Positions 41,536 to 49,311 of a stretch of 51,133 nucleotides of DNA are shown piece by piece. The notes below the pieces were generated by a model. It saw only the letters and a program-made list of their open reading frames with translations, was not told where the DNA came from and searched no databases. Location of the stretch: positions 213,973 through 265,105 of the forward strand of contig NZ_FOVH01000015.1 in NCBI RefSeq assembly GCF_900115095.1, given 5' to 3'. Numbering within the stretch: position 1 is the stretch's first letter; each line of letters opens with the position of its first letter. The stretch is from Actinomadura madurae. GTDB taxonomy: Bacteria > Actinomycetota > Actinomycetes > Streptosporangiales > Streptosporangiaceae. Both the position numbers and the translations under genes were made by a program.

Positions 41536-42576
41536 TCAGGCGCCGAGCGCGGGGACGGGACGCAGCGGGGGCCGCGCCGGCGAGAGCGAGCCGGGGACGG
41601 CCTGGGTGAGCCGGGCGGTCTCGTCGTCGGCGGACGCGGGGTCGGACATCGCCTGGAGGCGCCGGATCATCAGGCCCTCGCGGATCGCCCACGGGCAGAT
41701 GTCGACGCTGTCGATGTCCATGGCCGTCATCCAGGCCTCGGCCACGATCGCCCCGGCCAGGATCTGCGGTGCCCGGGGACGGGAGACGCCCCGCAGCTTC
41801 GCCCGCGCCGAGGCCTTCTTGGCGGCCAGCACGGGGATCGCCTCCCGGAGCCGCTCCACGTCCAGCACCCGGTGGGCGTAGGGGCCGGCCTTGCGCCGCG
41901 GGGCGCCGGTCAGCCGGGCCAGCTGGGTGAAGGTCTTGGAGGTCGCCACCGGCCGCACCGGCTGCTCGCCGGCCAGGCCCGGCCGCACCTCGGCGGCGAG
42001 CTCCTCCAACTCGTCGTACACCCGGCGGCCCAGCCGCTGGACGTGCTTGTTGGACGGCGGGTCACCCGGCAGCATCTCGCGGGTGAGGCGTCCCGCGCCC
42101 AGCGGAAGCGACAGGGCCAGCTCCGGTTCCCGTCCCTCGCCGTGGGCGATCTCCAGCGACCCGCCGCCGATGTCGGCCAGCAGCAGCCGCCCGGCCCACC
42201 AGCCGTACCAGGCCCGCGCGGCCAGGAACGTCAGCCTGGCCTCGTCCCGGCCGGACAGGAACCCCAGCCGTATCCCGGTCGCCGCGGTCACCCTGGCGAC
42301 GATCTCGTCCCGGTTCGCCGCCTCCCGCACCGCCGAGGTCGCGAACGCGATCAGCTCCTCGACCCCGTGCGCCGCCGCGGCGCAGGCGGCCTCGCCGACC
42401 GAGCCCACGAGCCGGCAGACGGCGTCGTCCGCCACCCGGCCCTCGGCATCGATCGCCTCGGCCAGCCGGGTCGGGCACTTCACCGCCGTCACCGGACGGG
42501 GCGGCTCGCTCACGCTGAGGTCCACCACCTTGAGATGTGCGGAATTCGAACCCACGTCCAGTACACCGACTCGCAT
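41536..42576 (-). CDS. Ppx/GppA-family exopolyphosphatase
   Basis: This is an ASKHA-fold phosphatase of 346 residues, similar to mycobacterial Ppx-type proteins. Motifs are GVLDVGSNSAHLKVVDL at the N-terminus (phosphate 1), EELIAFATSAVREAANRDE near residue 83, FLSGRDEARLTFLAARAW near residue 119 and LLLADIGGGSLEIAHGEG (phosphate 2) near residue 142. It hydrolyses polyphosphate and/or (p)ppGpp gamma-phosphate. It converges on the methyltransferase gene across the 19-bp array. Confidence 0.92.
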   Translation of the reverse strand: MRVGVLDVGSNSAHLKVVDLSVSEPPRPVTAVKCPTRLAEAIDAEGRVADDAVCRLVGSVGEAACAAAAHGVEELIAFATSAVREAANRDEIVARVTAATGIRLGFLSGRDEARLTFLAARAWYGWWAGRLLLADIGGGSLEIAHGEGREPELALSLPLGAGRLTREMLPGDPPSNKHVQRLGRRVYDELEELAAEVRPGLAGEQPVRPVATSKTFTQLARLTGAPRRKAGPYAHRVLDVERLREAIPVLAAKKASARAKLRGVSRPRAPQILAGAIVAEAWMTAMDIDSVDICPWAIREGLMIRRLQAMSDPASADDETARLTQAVPGSLSPARPPLRPVPALGA

Positions 42577-42748
42577 GGGAACGCTTTACCCGCACAGCGC
42601 GGCTCAACCGCTTCCCGGCCGACCCGGCGGGCGTGCCCCGGCACCCGCCCCCCTCGCGCAACGGGACATGATCTTGACTTCGCGCGGGCGCCGACGGACG
42701 CTGAACGCGCCGATCTTGGTCCTCTGTGGCGTCCGGAACGGGAGTCAT

Positions 42749-43816
42749 ATGCCGGTCCATGCTGTCGAGCCCGCCCGCAGGGCTCCGTATCTCGCGGCGG
42801 CGCTGCTGCTCCTGGTGATCAGCGTCAGCGGCCTCCTGTGGGCCAAGTGGTGGCCGTACAGCCTCAAGCTGGACACCCTCCTGGACGACCGCTCGTGGCC
42901 GGGGGCGTCACCGCTGGACAGCGCCGGCCACAGCGGGTCGGGTCCCAGCCTGCGAGGCGGATGGGACTTCGCCGTCGGCTACGGCGAGGCGGTCTGGAAG
43001 GCCCTCGTCGTGGCACTGGTGGTCGCCGCCGCCGTGGACGCCCTGGTGCCGCGCCGGCCGCTCGCCGCCGCGCTGGCACGGCGGCGGGGATTGGGCGGGT
43101 CCCTGCTCGGGGGATTCGCGTCCATGCCGTGCATGATGTGCACGTGCTGCGCGGCGCCGATCGTGGGCACGCTGAGGCGCAACGGCGCGTCGACGTCCTC
43201 GGTGCTGGCCTACTGGCTCGGCAATCCCACGCTGAACCCGGCGGTGCTCGCGTTCCTGGCGATCGTCGCGCCGTGGCAGTGGTTCGCCACGCGCCTGGCC
43301 GTCGGCGTGGTGCTGGTGTTCGCGGTGACCGTCCTCATCGATCGGCTGGCCGCGAAGAGGGACGCCCCGCCGTCCGGGGACGTCCCGGCCGCCCCGGCGG
43401 ACGACGGCCTGCGGGCCGCGCCGCGACGGTTCGTCCGGAGCCTCGCCCGGCTGTCCATGACACTGGTCCCCGAGTACGCGGTCGTCGTCTTCACGATCGG
43501 GGCCCTGCGCGGCTGGCTGTTCCCCTTCGAGGGCGACGCGACGCAGTGGGGGGTTCTCGCGGTGGCCGCCGCGGCGGTGCTCGGCACCCTCGTCGTCGTC
43601 CCGACGGCGGGCGAGATCCCCATCCTGGTCGGGCTCGCCGCGGCGGGAGCGGGGGCCGGGGTCGTCGGCGCCCTGCTGATCACCCTGCCCGCGATCAGCC
43701 TGCCCTCGATGATCATGGTGATGCGGGAGCTCTCCTGGCGCGTGACGGCCGCCGCGGGCACCGCCGTCGCGGTCGCCGGCCTGGCCGCCGGCGGACTGCT
43801 CTGGACGCTCGGCTGA
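42749..43816 (+). CDS. ArsP/YraQ-like permease
   Basis: This is a membrane protein of 355 residues with about eight hydrophobic helices. The centre reads GGFASMPCMMCTCCAAPIVG, then ASTSSVLAYWLGNPTLNPAV, a cysteine-rich variant of the SPFCSCxxxP motif of ArsP_1/YraQ (DUF318) permeases; a second inverted copy near residue 285 reads VVPTAGEIPILVGLAAAG. ArsP exports methyl-arsenicals; other members have unknown cargo. ATG 42749 has GGGAG only four bases upstream. No ars genes are adjacent. A 22-bp tandem repeat follows the stop. Confidence 0.75.
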   Translation: MPVHAVEPARRAPYLAAALLLLVISVSGLLWAKWWPYSLKLDTLLDDRSWPGASPLDSAGHSGSGPSLRGGWDFAVGYGEAVWKALVVALVVAAAVDALVPRRPLAAALARRRGLGGSLLGGFASMPCMMCTCCAAPIVGTLRRNGASTSSVLAYWLGNPTLNPAVLAFLAIVAPWQWFATRLAVGVVLVFAVTVLIDRLAAKRDAPPSGDVPAAPADDGLRAAPRRFVRSLARLSMTLVPEYAVVVFTIGALRGWLFPFEGDATQWGVLAVAAAAVLGTLVVVPTAGEIPILVGLAAAGAGAGVVGALLITLPAISLPSMIMVMRELSWRVTAAAGTAVAVAGLAAGGLLWTLG

Positions 43817-43820
43817 GCCG

Positions 43821-43864
43821 CCGCTTCCCGACCGAGAGACCACCGCTTCCCGACCGCGGGACCA
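43821..43864. repeat. Two tandem 22-bp repeats
   Basis: Adjacent copies at 43821-43842 and 43843-43864 begin CCGCTTCCCGACCG and end GACCA, differing at two positions. They fill most of the gap between the permease (+) and the GbsR-type regulator (-). Confidence 0.75.
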
Positions 43865-43879
43865 CCGGGCCCGGCCCGC

Positions 43880-44638
43880 CTAGGCGCGGTCCGCGGAACC
43901 CGGCTCGGGGGTGTCGCCCGGGGCCGCCCCGGCGTTCGTGTGGAGGACCTCGCGGGCCTGCTCCGCGGCGCGCAGGAGGCTCTCGGTGACGAAGTCGAGG
44001 AAGCGGGCGATGTTCTCCAGGCGCGCGGCGGCCGGGGTGCCGGGACCGAGGACGGCGGCGCCCTGCCGGGCGGTCCGGACGAGCCGGTCGTTGGACCGGG
44101 CGCTGGCGATGATCGACTGGAAGAACAGCTCGTCGTCGACGAAGTAGCGCTCGCGGCGGCGCCCGTCGCGTTCCCGCCGGACGAGGTCCTGGCTCTCCAG
44201 GAACGCGATCGCCTTGGAGATGGACGCCGGGCTGACCTGGAGGCGCTGGACGAGCTCGGACGCGGTGAGGCTGCCCGCGTCGGTCGTGTACAGGGCGCCC
44301 AGGATCCGGGACATCATCGCGGGCAGGCCCGACTCGACGAAGACGGTGGTCAGCGTCTCCTCGTACTCGCGCACGGCCTCGCCGTCGCGCCCGTCGGCCC
44401 GCGAGGGCGTCTCCGGCGCCCGCGACGGGGTCTGCCCGCGCCGCCGGGCGCGGCGCTCGGTGGCGCGGTGGGCCAGGTCGGCCCGGTAGGCGGTGGGGCC
44501 GCCGTTGCGCATCACCTCGCGCGTGATCGTGGAGGTGGGACGGTCGAGCCGCCTGGCGATCTCCGCGTAGGCGAGGCCGTCGGCCAGGCCCTGCGCGATC
44601 TGCCGGCGGTCCTGCTGGGTGAGCCTGCCTCCCGGCAT
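43880..44638 (-). CDS. GbsR/MarR-family regulator with N-terminal IS30-like helix-turn-helix
   Basis: This 252-residue protein has two DNA-binding parts. Residues 4-44 (GRLTQQDRRQIAQGLADGLA, then YAEIARRLDRPTSTITREVM, RNGG) match the HTH_38 of IS30-type transposases. Residues about 105-165 form a GbsR/MarR winged helix (GLPAMMSRILGALYTTDAGS, then VQRLQVSPASISKAIAFLES, VRRERDGRRRERYF). A helical C-terminus follows, with a low-complexity acidic tail. It is divergent from the DrrAB-type exporter and most likely represses it through TTGCA repeats in the shared promoter. There is no transposase catalytic domain. Confidence 0.85.
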   Translation of the reverse strand: MPGGRLTQQDRRQIAQGLADGLAYAEIARRLDRPTSTITREVMRNGGPTAYRADLAHRATERRARRRGQTPSRAPETPSRADGRDGEAVREYEETLTTVFVESGLPAMMSRILGALYTTDAGSLTASELVQRLQVSPASISKAIAFLESQDLVRRERDGRRRERYFVDDELFFQSIIASARSNDRLVRTARQGAAVLGPGTPAAARLENIARFLDFVTESLLRAAEQAREVLHTNAGAAPGDTPEPGSADRA

Positions 44639-44690
44639 CGCGTCTCCTCCGCTCCTCGGATGCCCTCACCGTAGCGTTCGACCTCAATTC

Positions 44691-44838
44691 GTTGCAACGC
44701 GAAGAGTTCGAATCGTTGCATTGTTACACAGACTCATTGCAACAATTCTGCTGTGTTTACCTGCAACTATGGAAGTACAGTGCAACGAGAATGTTGCTCA
44801 AATAAGAAATGCAACGTAGCGTTTCAGGCATGCGAAAC
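44691..44838. promoter_or_regulatory. Operator array of TTGCA/TGCAA half-sites
   Basis: The 229-base divergent region between the GbsR-type regulator and the ABC exporter is unusually AT-rich. GTTGCAAC at 44691-44698 is a perfect palindrome, ATTGCAAC lies at 44736, and further half-sites are GTTGCA at 44715, TGCAAC at 44762, 44781 and 44810, and GTTGC at 44793. GTTTC...GAAAC at 44821-44838 adds an inverted repeat next to the ribosome-binding site. At least seven copies of one pentamer in about 125 bases indicates cooperative binding of a regulator. Confidence 0.72.
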
Positions 44839-44867
44839 AAGGAAGCGCACGAGGAGGAGTGGCCGTC

Positions 44868-45818
44868 ATGACCGACCTGGCGATCTCGGTGGACGGGCTG
44901 CGCAAGTCCTACCCCGGCAAGGACGGCGACAAGGTCGTCCTCGACGGCGTCGACCTGGCCGTCCCCGAAGGAACGGTCTTCTCCCTGCTCGGGCCGAACG
45001 GCGCAGGCAAGACCACCACCGTCCAGATCCTGTCCACGCTGATCCCCGCCGACGGCGGCACCGTCCGGGTCGCGGGCCACGACCTGGCCCGGAGTCCGGA
45101 CGACGTGCGCGGCGCCATCGGCGTCACCGGCCAGTACTCGGCCGTCGACAAGCTGCTCACCGGCGAGGAGAACCTGCTCCTGATGGCCGACCTCAGGCAC
45201 CTGTCCCGCGCCGAGGGCAGGCGCAGGGCCGCCGAACTGCTCGACCGCTTCGACCTGGTCGACGCGGCGCGCAAGCCGGCCGGAACCTACTCCGGCGGCA
45301 TGCGGCGCAGGCTCGACCTGGCGATGACGCTGGTCGGCGACCCCCGCGTGATCTTCCTGGACGAGCCCACGACCGGCCTCGACCCGCGCAGCCGCCGCGC
45401 CACGTGGCAGATCGTCCGCGACCTGGTCGCCGGCGGCGTCACCATCTTCCTCACCACCCAGTACCTGGAAGAGGCCGACGAGCTCGCCGACCGCATCGCC
45501 CTGCTCGACCACGGACGGCTGATCGCCGAAGGCACCGCCGAGGAACTGAAGCGGCGCATCCCCGGCGGCCACATCACCCTCACCTTCGCCGCCGCCCCCT
45601 TGCTCGACGCGGCCCGGGAGGCCCTCGGCGCGGGGATCGCCGACCCCGAGGCGCTCACCCTGCAAGTGCCGGGCGACGGCGGCGTCCGCGCGATCCGAGA
45701 GCTGCTCACCCTCCTTGACGAGCGCTCGATCGACATCGCCGACATGAGCATCCACACCCCCGACCTCGACGACGTCTTCCTCACCCTCACCGGCCGCCCG
45801 AAGGAGACCACCCGATGA
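44868..45818 (+). CDS. DrrA-type ABC exporter ATPase
   Basis: This is an ABC ATPase of 316 residues, like the daunorubicin-resistance DrrA group that powers drug or lipid export. Walker A is LLGPNGAGKTTTVQIL near residue 43, the signature YSGGMRRRLDLAMTL, Walker B VIFLDEPTTGLD and H-switch region FLTTQYLEEADELADRI, where Gln stands at the usual His (TTQY), as in DrrA homologues. The C-terminal domain (SIDIADMSIHTPDLDDVFL) is the DrrA-type tail. ATG 44868 follows CGAGGAGGAGTGG. It overlaps the permease gene by four bases. Confidence 0.94.
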   Translation: MTDLAISVDGLRKSYPGKDGDKVVLDGVDLAVPEGTVFSLLGPNGAGKTTTVQILSTLIPADGGTVRVAGHDLARSPDDVRGAIGVTGQYSAVDKLLTGEENLLLMADLRHLSRAEGRRRAAELLDRFDLVDAARKPAGTYSGGMRRRLDLAMTLVGDPRVIFLDEPTTGLDPRSRRATWQIVRDLVAGGVTIFLTTQYLEEADELADRIALLDHGRLIAEGTAEELKRRIPGGHITLTFAAAPLLDAAREALGAGIADPEALTLQVPGDGGVRAIRELLTLLDERSIDIADMSIHTPDLDDVFLTLTGRPKETTR

Positions 45819-46588
45819 GCACCCTCACCCTCGCCGCGCGCGACTCCTCCACGATGGTCCGGCGGCAGCTCAAGCGGCTGCTCCGCTACCCGTCCATGAC
45901 CGTGCAGCTGGTGGTGACGCCCGTCATCCTCCTGCTGCTGTTCGTCTACGTCCTCGGCGGCACTCTCGGCAGCGGCCTCGGCGGGGGCCGCGACACCTAT
46001 GTCAACTACGTGGTCCCCGGCATCCTGCTGATGGCGGCGGCGACCGCCGCGACCGGGACCGCCGTCATGGTCGCCACCGACATGACCGAGGGCATCATCG
46101 CCCGCTTCCGCACCATGCGGATCTCCCGGGCGTCGGTGCTGACCGGCCACGTGGTCGGCAGCGTCGTCCAGCAGCTACTCGGCATGGCCGTGCTGATCGG
46201 CATCGCCTTCGCGATCGGCTTCGACCCCAGCGCCACCGCCGTCGAATGGCTGGCCGCCATCGGCCTGCTCACCCTGTTCGTCGTCGCCATCACCTGGCTC
46301 TCGGTGGCGCTCGGCCTGAAGTCGCCGACCCCCGAGGCCGCCAGCAACGCCCCGATGCCGCTGATCGTGCTGCCCTTCCTCGGGAGCGGCTTCGTCCCCA
46401 CCGACTCCATGCCCACCGCGCTGCGCTGGTTCGCCGACTACCAGCCCTTCACCCCGATCATGGAGACCGTGCGCGGCCTGCTCCTCGGCACCCCGATCGG
46501 CGACGACGCCGCAATCGCCATCGCCTGGTGCGCCGGCATCGCCGTCGCGTCCTACCTCTGGGCCAGGAACACCTTCGCCAAGGCCTGA
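45815..46588 (+). CDS. DrrB-type ABC-2 exporter permease
   Basis: This ABC-2 membrane subunit has 257 residues and six hydrophobic helices: an N-terminal amphipathic stretch (SSTMVRRQLKRLLRYPSMTV), then VVTPVILLLLFVYVLGG, YVVPGILLMAAATAATGTAV, the coupling region TEGIIARFRTMRISRASVL, LLGMAVLIGIAFAIGF, LLTLFVVAITWLSVALGL and a C-terminal span. PTDSMPTALRWFADYQPFTP is the conserved ABC-2 loop. It pairs with the preceding ATPase. Cargo unknown; drugs, antibiotics and lipids are typical. Confidence 0.93.
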   Translation: MSTLTLAARDSSTMVRRQLKRLLRYPSMTVQLVVTPVILLLLFVYVLGGTLGSGLGGGRDTYVNYVVPGILLMAAATAATGTAVMVATDMTEGIIARFRTMRISRASVLTGHVVGSVVQQLLGMAVLIGIAFAIGFDPSATAVEWLAAIGLLTLFVVAITWLSVALGLKSPTPEAASNAPMPLIVLPFLGSGFVPTDSMPTALRWFADYQPFTPIMETVRGLLLGTPIGDDAAIAIAWCAGIAVASYLWARNTFAKA

Positions 46589-46658
46589 CTCCGAACCCCA
46601 CCCGTTCTCAACCGGGCCGTTACCGATCGCTGCGCACAATGCGGACGGAGGTGTGCCC

Positions 46659-48353
46659 GTGCGCATGGCGGACCGCGAACACTACGCCGATCTTCTACGG
46701 CTGGCGTATCTGGTACTCGACGACGGCGACGCCCCGCTCATGCGCGCCCGGCGCGCCGCGGCCGGCGCCGCGCGGGGGCGCCCCGGCGGGTACCCGGCCA
46801 TGCGGGCGCGGCTCGTCGGGATCCTGCTCACCGGCCCGCCGCCCGCCGGGCACCGGCCGCACCGCCTGTTCGTCGAGCCGGCGCGGATCCCGCCGGGGCC
46901 GGTCCGGGCGGCGCTGCAGGAGCTGACGCCGTACGAGCGGCTCGCCTACCTGCTCCGCCTCGACGGCCTCACCGCCCCCGAGGTCGCCGCCGAGCTGCGC
47001 GTCCACACCCACGCCGACTTCGAGAGCGTGGACCGGGCCACCGCCGCCGTGGACGGCCGGACGCGGCTGGACGAGGCCGCGCAGCGGGCCGAGATCGAGG
47101 CGTTCGACCCCGGCCTCGTCCGGCTCCGCCCGCCGCGCACCGTCTCCCGCGCCGCGGTGGCGGCCGTGCTCGCCGCGGTGCTGCTCGCGGTCGCCGCGGT
47201 CGTCCTCACCCGCCCGGACGAGAGGCCCGGCGCGCCGGCCGAGGTCGACCCGCGCGCGTGGCAGGCCACCGGCACGCCGACCATCCACGAGTGGCCGGCC
47301 CAGGGCGCGTTGAGGCACGACACCGCGCTGCTGCGCCGGGCCGCCGGCGCGTGGCGCGCCGACCGCCGCGACCCGCCGCACGGCCGCGTCGTCCTCCTGT
47401 ACGCGGGGACCGTGGACGGGTCCTCCCTCGTCGTCCTGCGCGATTCCCCCGGCCTGGGGGACCCGCCCAGCATCGCGCAGTACTTCGAGCGGCGCCTGTC
47501 GCGCGGCGTGGAGTCGGTCCGCAGGCTCGGGACGGGCGCGGGGCAGCTCATCATGCTGGGCATGACGTGGCGCTACCTCGTCCCGCCCTGGATGGGGGAG
47601 CTGCGGGCGGCGGTGCCCTCCGAGCGCTCCGCGGACTGGGTGCGGGTGGCGGTCCGGGACGGCCTGAGCGATCCGCTGCCGTGGCGCTGGTTCACGCCGC
47701 GCTGCCAGAACTACGTGGCGTTCCAGATGACGTACCGGCCGGCCGGCGGCGGGGAGGCGCGGACGATCACGCAGCTGGCCTCGCACGACCCGCGGTCGGC
47801 GGCGCCGCTGGTGTGGTTCCGCGATCCGCCGGAGCTCAGGGACCGGTTCCGCTGGGCGGCGCTGCACGCCCTCGCCTGCGAAGGGGCGGCGACGCTGACC
47901 GAGTCGGGCGACCTGAAGCTCGGCCATCTGTGGAGCGGCTCGCTGCCCGACGGCGGTGGCCGGGCGATGCTGCTGACCGTGGACTCGTCGCTCCAGCAGG
48001 GCGTCTCCGGCACCTCGATCCTGATCTCCGACACCGGGCGGGCGCTGTCGGAGCGGGGCCGGACGAACAGCGCCGCCGTCTCCTCCGCCGGGACGATGGC
48101 CGCCGCCCTGTGGTGGCGGTCGTCCCGCCGCTGGCATCTGGTGGCCGCGGCGGGCCCGAACGTCGCGCGGCTCAAGACGGTCGGCGAGCTCGGCGCCCAC
48201 GACACGAAGGCGACCCGGCCGGGCGAGACGCCCCTGCTGACCGTACCGGGCCCGCCCGTCGGGGAGGCGCCCGCCGAGACGACCCACCTCCCGATCGTCC
48301 AGGTCGTGGCCTACGAGCACGACGGCGACCGCACGACCGTCAGCCCGTCCTAG
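46659..48353 (+). CDS. Single-span membrane protein with degenerate sigma-like N-terminus
   Basis: This 564-residue protein is not one I recognise as a named family. Residues 1-165 look like a worn ECF sigma factor: HYADLLRLAYLVLDDGDAPL resembles the start of region 2, and ALQELTPYERLAYLLRLDGL then TAPEVAAEL resembles region 4, but the region-2 core is shortened and Arg-rich. A hydrophobic helix (AAVAAVLAAVLLAVAAVVL, about residues 166-184) follows, then about 375 residues that should lie outside the cell, with several Trp-rich segments and two Cys-containing loops (PRCQNYVAF and HALACEGAA). GGAGG lies seven bases before GTG 46659. Its stop TAG overlaps the convergent dioxygenase stop (CTAG). 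Confidence 0.72.
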   Translation: MRMADREHYADLLRLAYLVLDDGDAPLMRARRAAAGAARGRPGGYPAMRARLVGILLTGPPPAGHRPHRLFVEPARIPPGPVRAALQELTPYERLAYLLRLDGLTAPEVAAELRVHTHADFESVDRATAAVDGRTRLDEAAQRAEIEAFDPGLVRLRPPRTVSRAAVAAVLAAVLLAVAAVVLTRPDERPGAPAEVDPRAWQATGTPTIHEWPAQGALRHDTALLRRAAGAWRADRRDPPHGRVVLLYAGTVDGSSLVVLRDSPGLGDPPSIAQYFERRLSRGVESVRRLGTGAGQLIMLGMTWRYLVPPWMGELRAAVPSERSADWVRVAVRDGLSDPLPWRWFTPRCQNYVAFQMTYRPAGGGEARTITQLASHDPRSAAPLVWFRDPPELRDRFRWAALHALACEGAATLTESGDLKLGHLWSGSLPDGGGRAMLLTVDSSLQQGVSGTSILISDTGRALSERGRTNSAAVSSAGTMAAALWWRSSRRWHLVAAAGPNVARLKTVGELGAHDTKATRPGETPLLTVPGPPVGEAPAETTHLPIVQVVAYEHDGDRTTVSPS

Positions 48354-49258
48354 ACGGCCGGGGCGGCGGGGGCGAGGACGATGTCGAACCGGACCCTCGA
48401 CCAGGTGCCCTCGACGGCGCGGCCGTCCGGGGTGGGGGTGCCGGCCGGCAGCCGCTCGAAGTCCTTGACCAGCGACTCCTTGACGCCGAAGACCGCGTCG
48501 GAGTCCAGCGTCTCGTCGCCGCGGACGAAGATGTGGGTGACCAGGGTGCGGTGGCCGTCGGCGATCACCATGAAGTGCAGGTGGGAGGCGCGCATGGGCG
48601 ACCGGCCGACCGCGTCGAGCATCGCCCCCACCGGTCCGTCGTGAGGGATGGGATAGGGGGTGGGAGTGATCGCCCAGAAGCGGTACTCGCCCGCCGGGCC
48701 GGTGAACAGGTGGGCCCGCCCGGCGGTGCGGCCGTCGCCGTACTGGACGTCGTAGCGGCCGGTGTCGTCGGCCTCCCACACCTCGATCCGGGCGCCGGGG
48801 ACGGGCTCGCCGCCGATGCCGCGGACCGTCCCCTCCACCCAGCACGGCTCGCCGGGCGCGCCGCCGCCGATGTCGCCGCCCGGCTCGATCCGGGGCGCGT
48901 CCTCGACGAAGAACGGCCCGAAGACGGTCGCCTCGGTGGCGTCGCCGCGGGCCGGGTCGTTGATCGTGATCGTCTGCATGGACGCGCCCAGGACGTCGGA
49001 GAGCAGGATGAACTCCTGCCGCTCTCCGTCGGTGATGTGCCCGACGCCGGTGAGGAACTCGACGGCCTTCCGCCATTCCCCCTCGGTGAGGCGCACCTCC
49101 CGGAGGTAGGCGTGCAGGTGGCGCACCAGCGCCTGCATCAGCTCCTTGAGGCGAGGATCGGCGCAGTCGTCGAACGAGCGCAGCACCCGGCCGAGAAGCT
49201 CCTGTTCGCGGCGCGCCTGCTCGGTGGCGGTGTCGGGCGCGGTGTCACTGTGGGTCAT
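48350..49258 (-). CDS. Intradiol ring-cleavage dioxygenase (hydroxyquinol/catechol 1,2-dioxygenase)
   Basis: This non-haem Fe(III) intradiol dioxygenase of 302 residues cleaves catechols between the hydroxyls to cis,cis-muconates or maleylacetate. The N-terminal helical domain (residues 25-105) is of the catechol/hydroxyquinol type. Iron ligands are visible as Tyr in DDTGRYDVQYGD, Tyr in GPAGEYRFWAITPTPYPIPH and two His in RASHLHFMVI. The run PYPIPHDGPVGAML together with HIFVRGDETLDSDAVFGVK is what I recall for hydroxyquinol 1,2-dioxygenases. ATG 49258 has AAGGAG nine bases upstream. It is downstream of a salicylate-hydroxylase-like gene, consistent with an aromatic-degradation operon. Confidence 0.9.
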   Translation of the reverse strand: MTHSDTAPDTATEQARREQELLGRVLRSFDDCADPRLKELMQALVRHLHAYLREVRLTEGEWRKAVEFLTGVGHITDGERQEFILLSDVLGASMQTITINDPARGDATEATVFGPFFVEDAPRIEPGGDIGGGAPGEPCWVEGTVRGIGGEPVPGARIEVWEADDTGRYDVQYGDGRTAGRAHLFTGPAGEYRFWAITPTPYPIPHDGPVGAMLDAVGRSPMRASHLHFMVIADGHRTLVTHIFVRGDETLDSDAVFGVKESLVKDFERLPAGTPTPDGRAVEGTWSRVRFDIVLAPAAPAV

Positions 49259-49311
49259 CGGTTCGGCTCCTTCCCGGGCCGCCCGCGGCAGGACGGTCGG
49301 CTCGCCGGCGG

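Noticed and set aside
44500..44638. IS30-like helix-turn-helix considered as an insertion-sequence remnant
   Set aside because: The frame continues without interruption into a GbsR/MarR domain, there are no terminal inverted repeats or target duplications, and no transposase catalytic domain.
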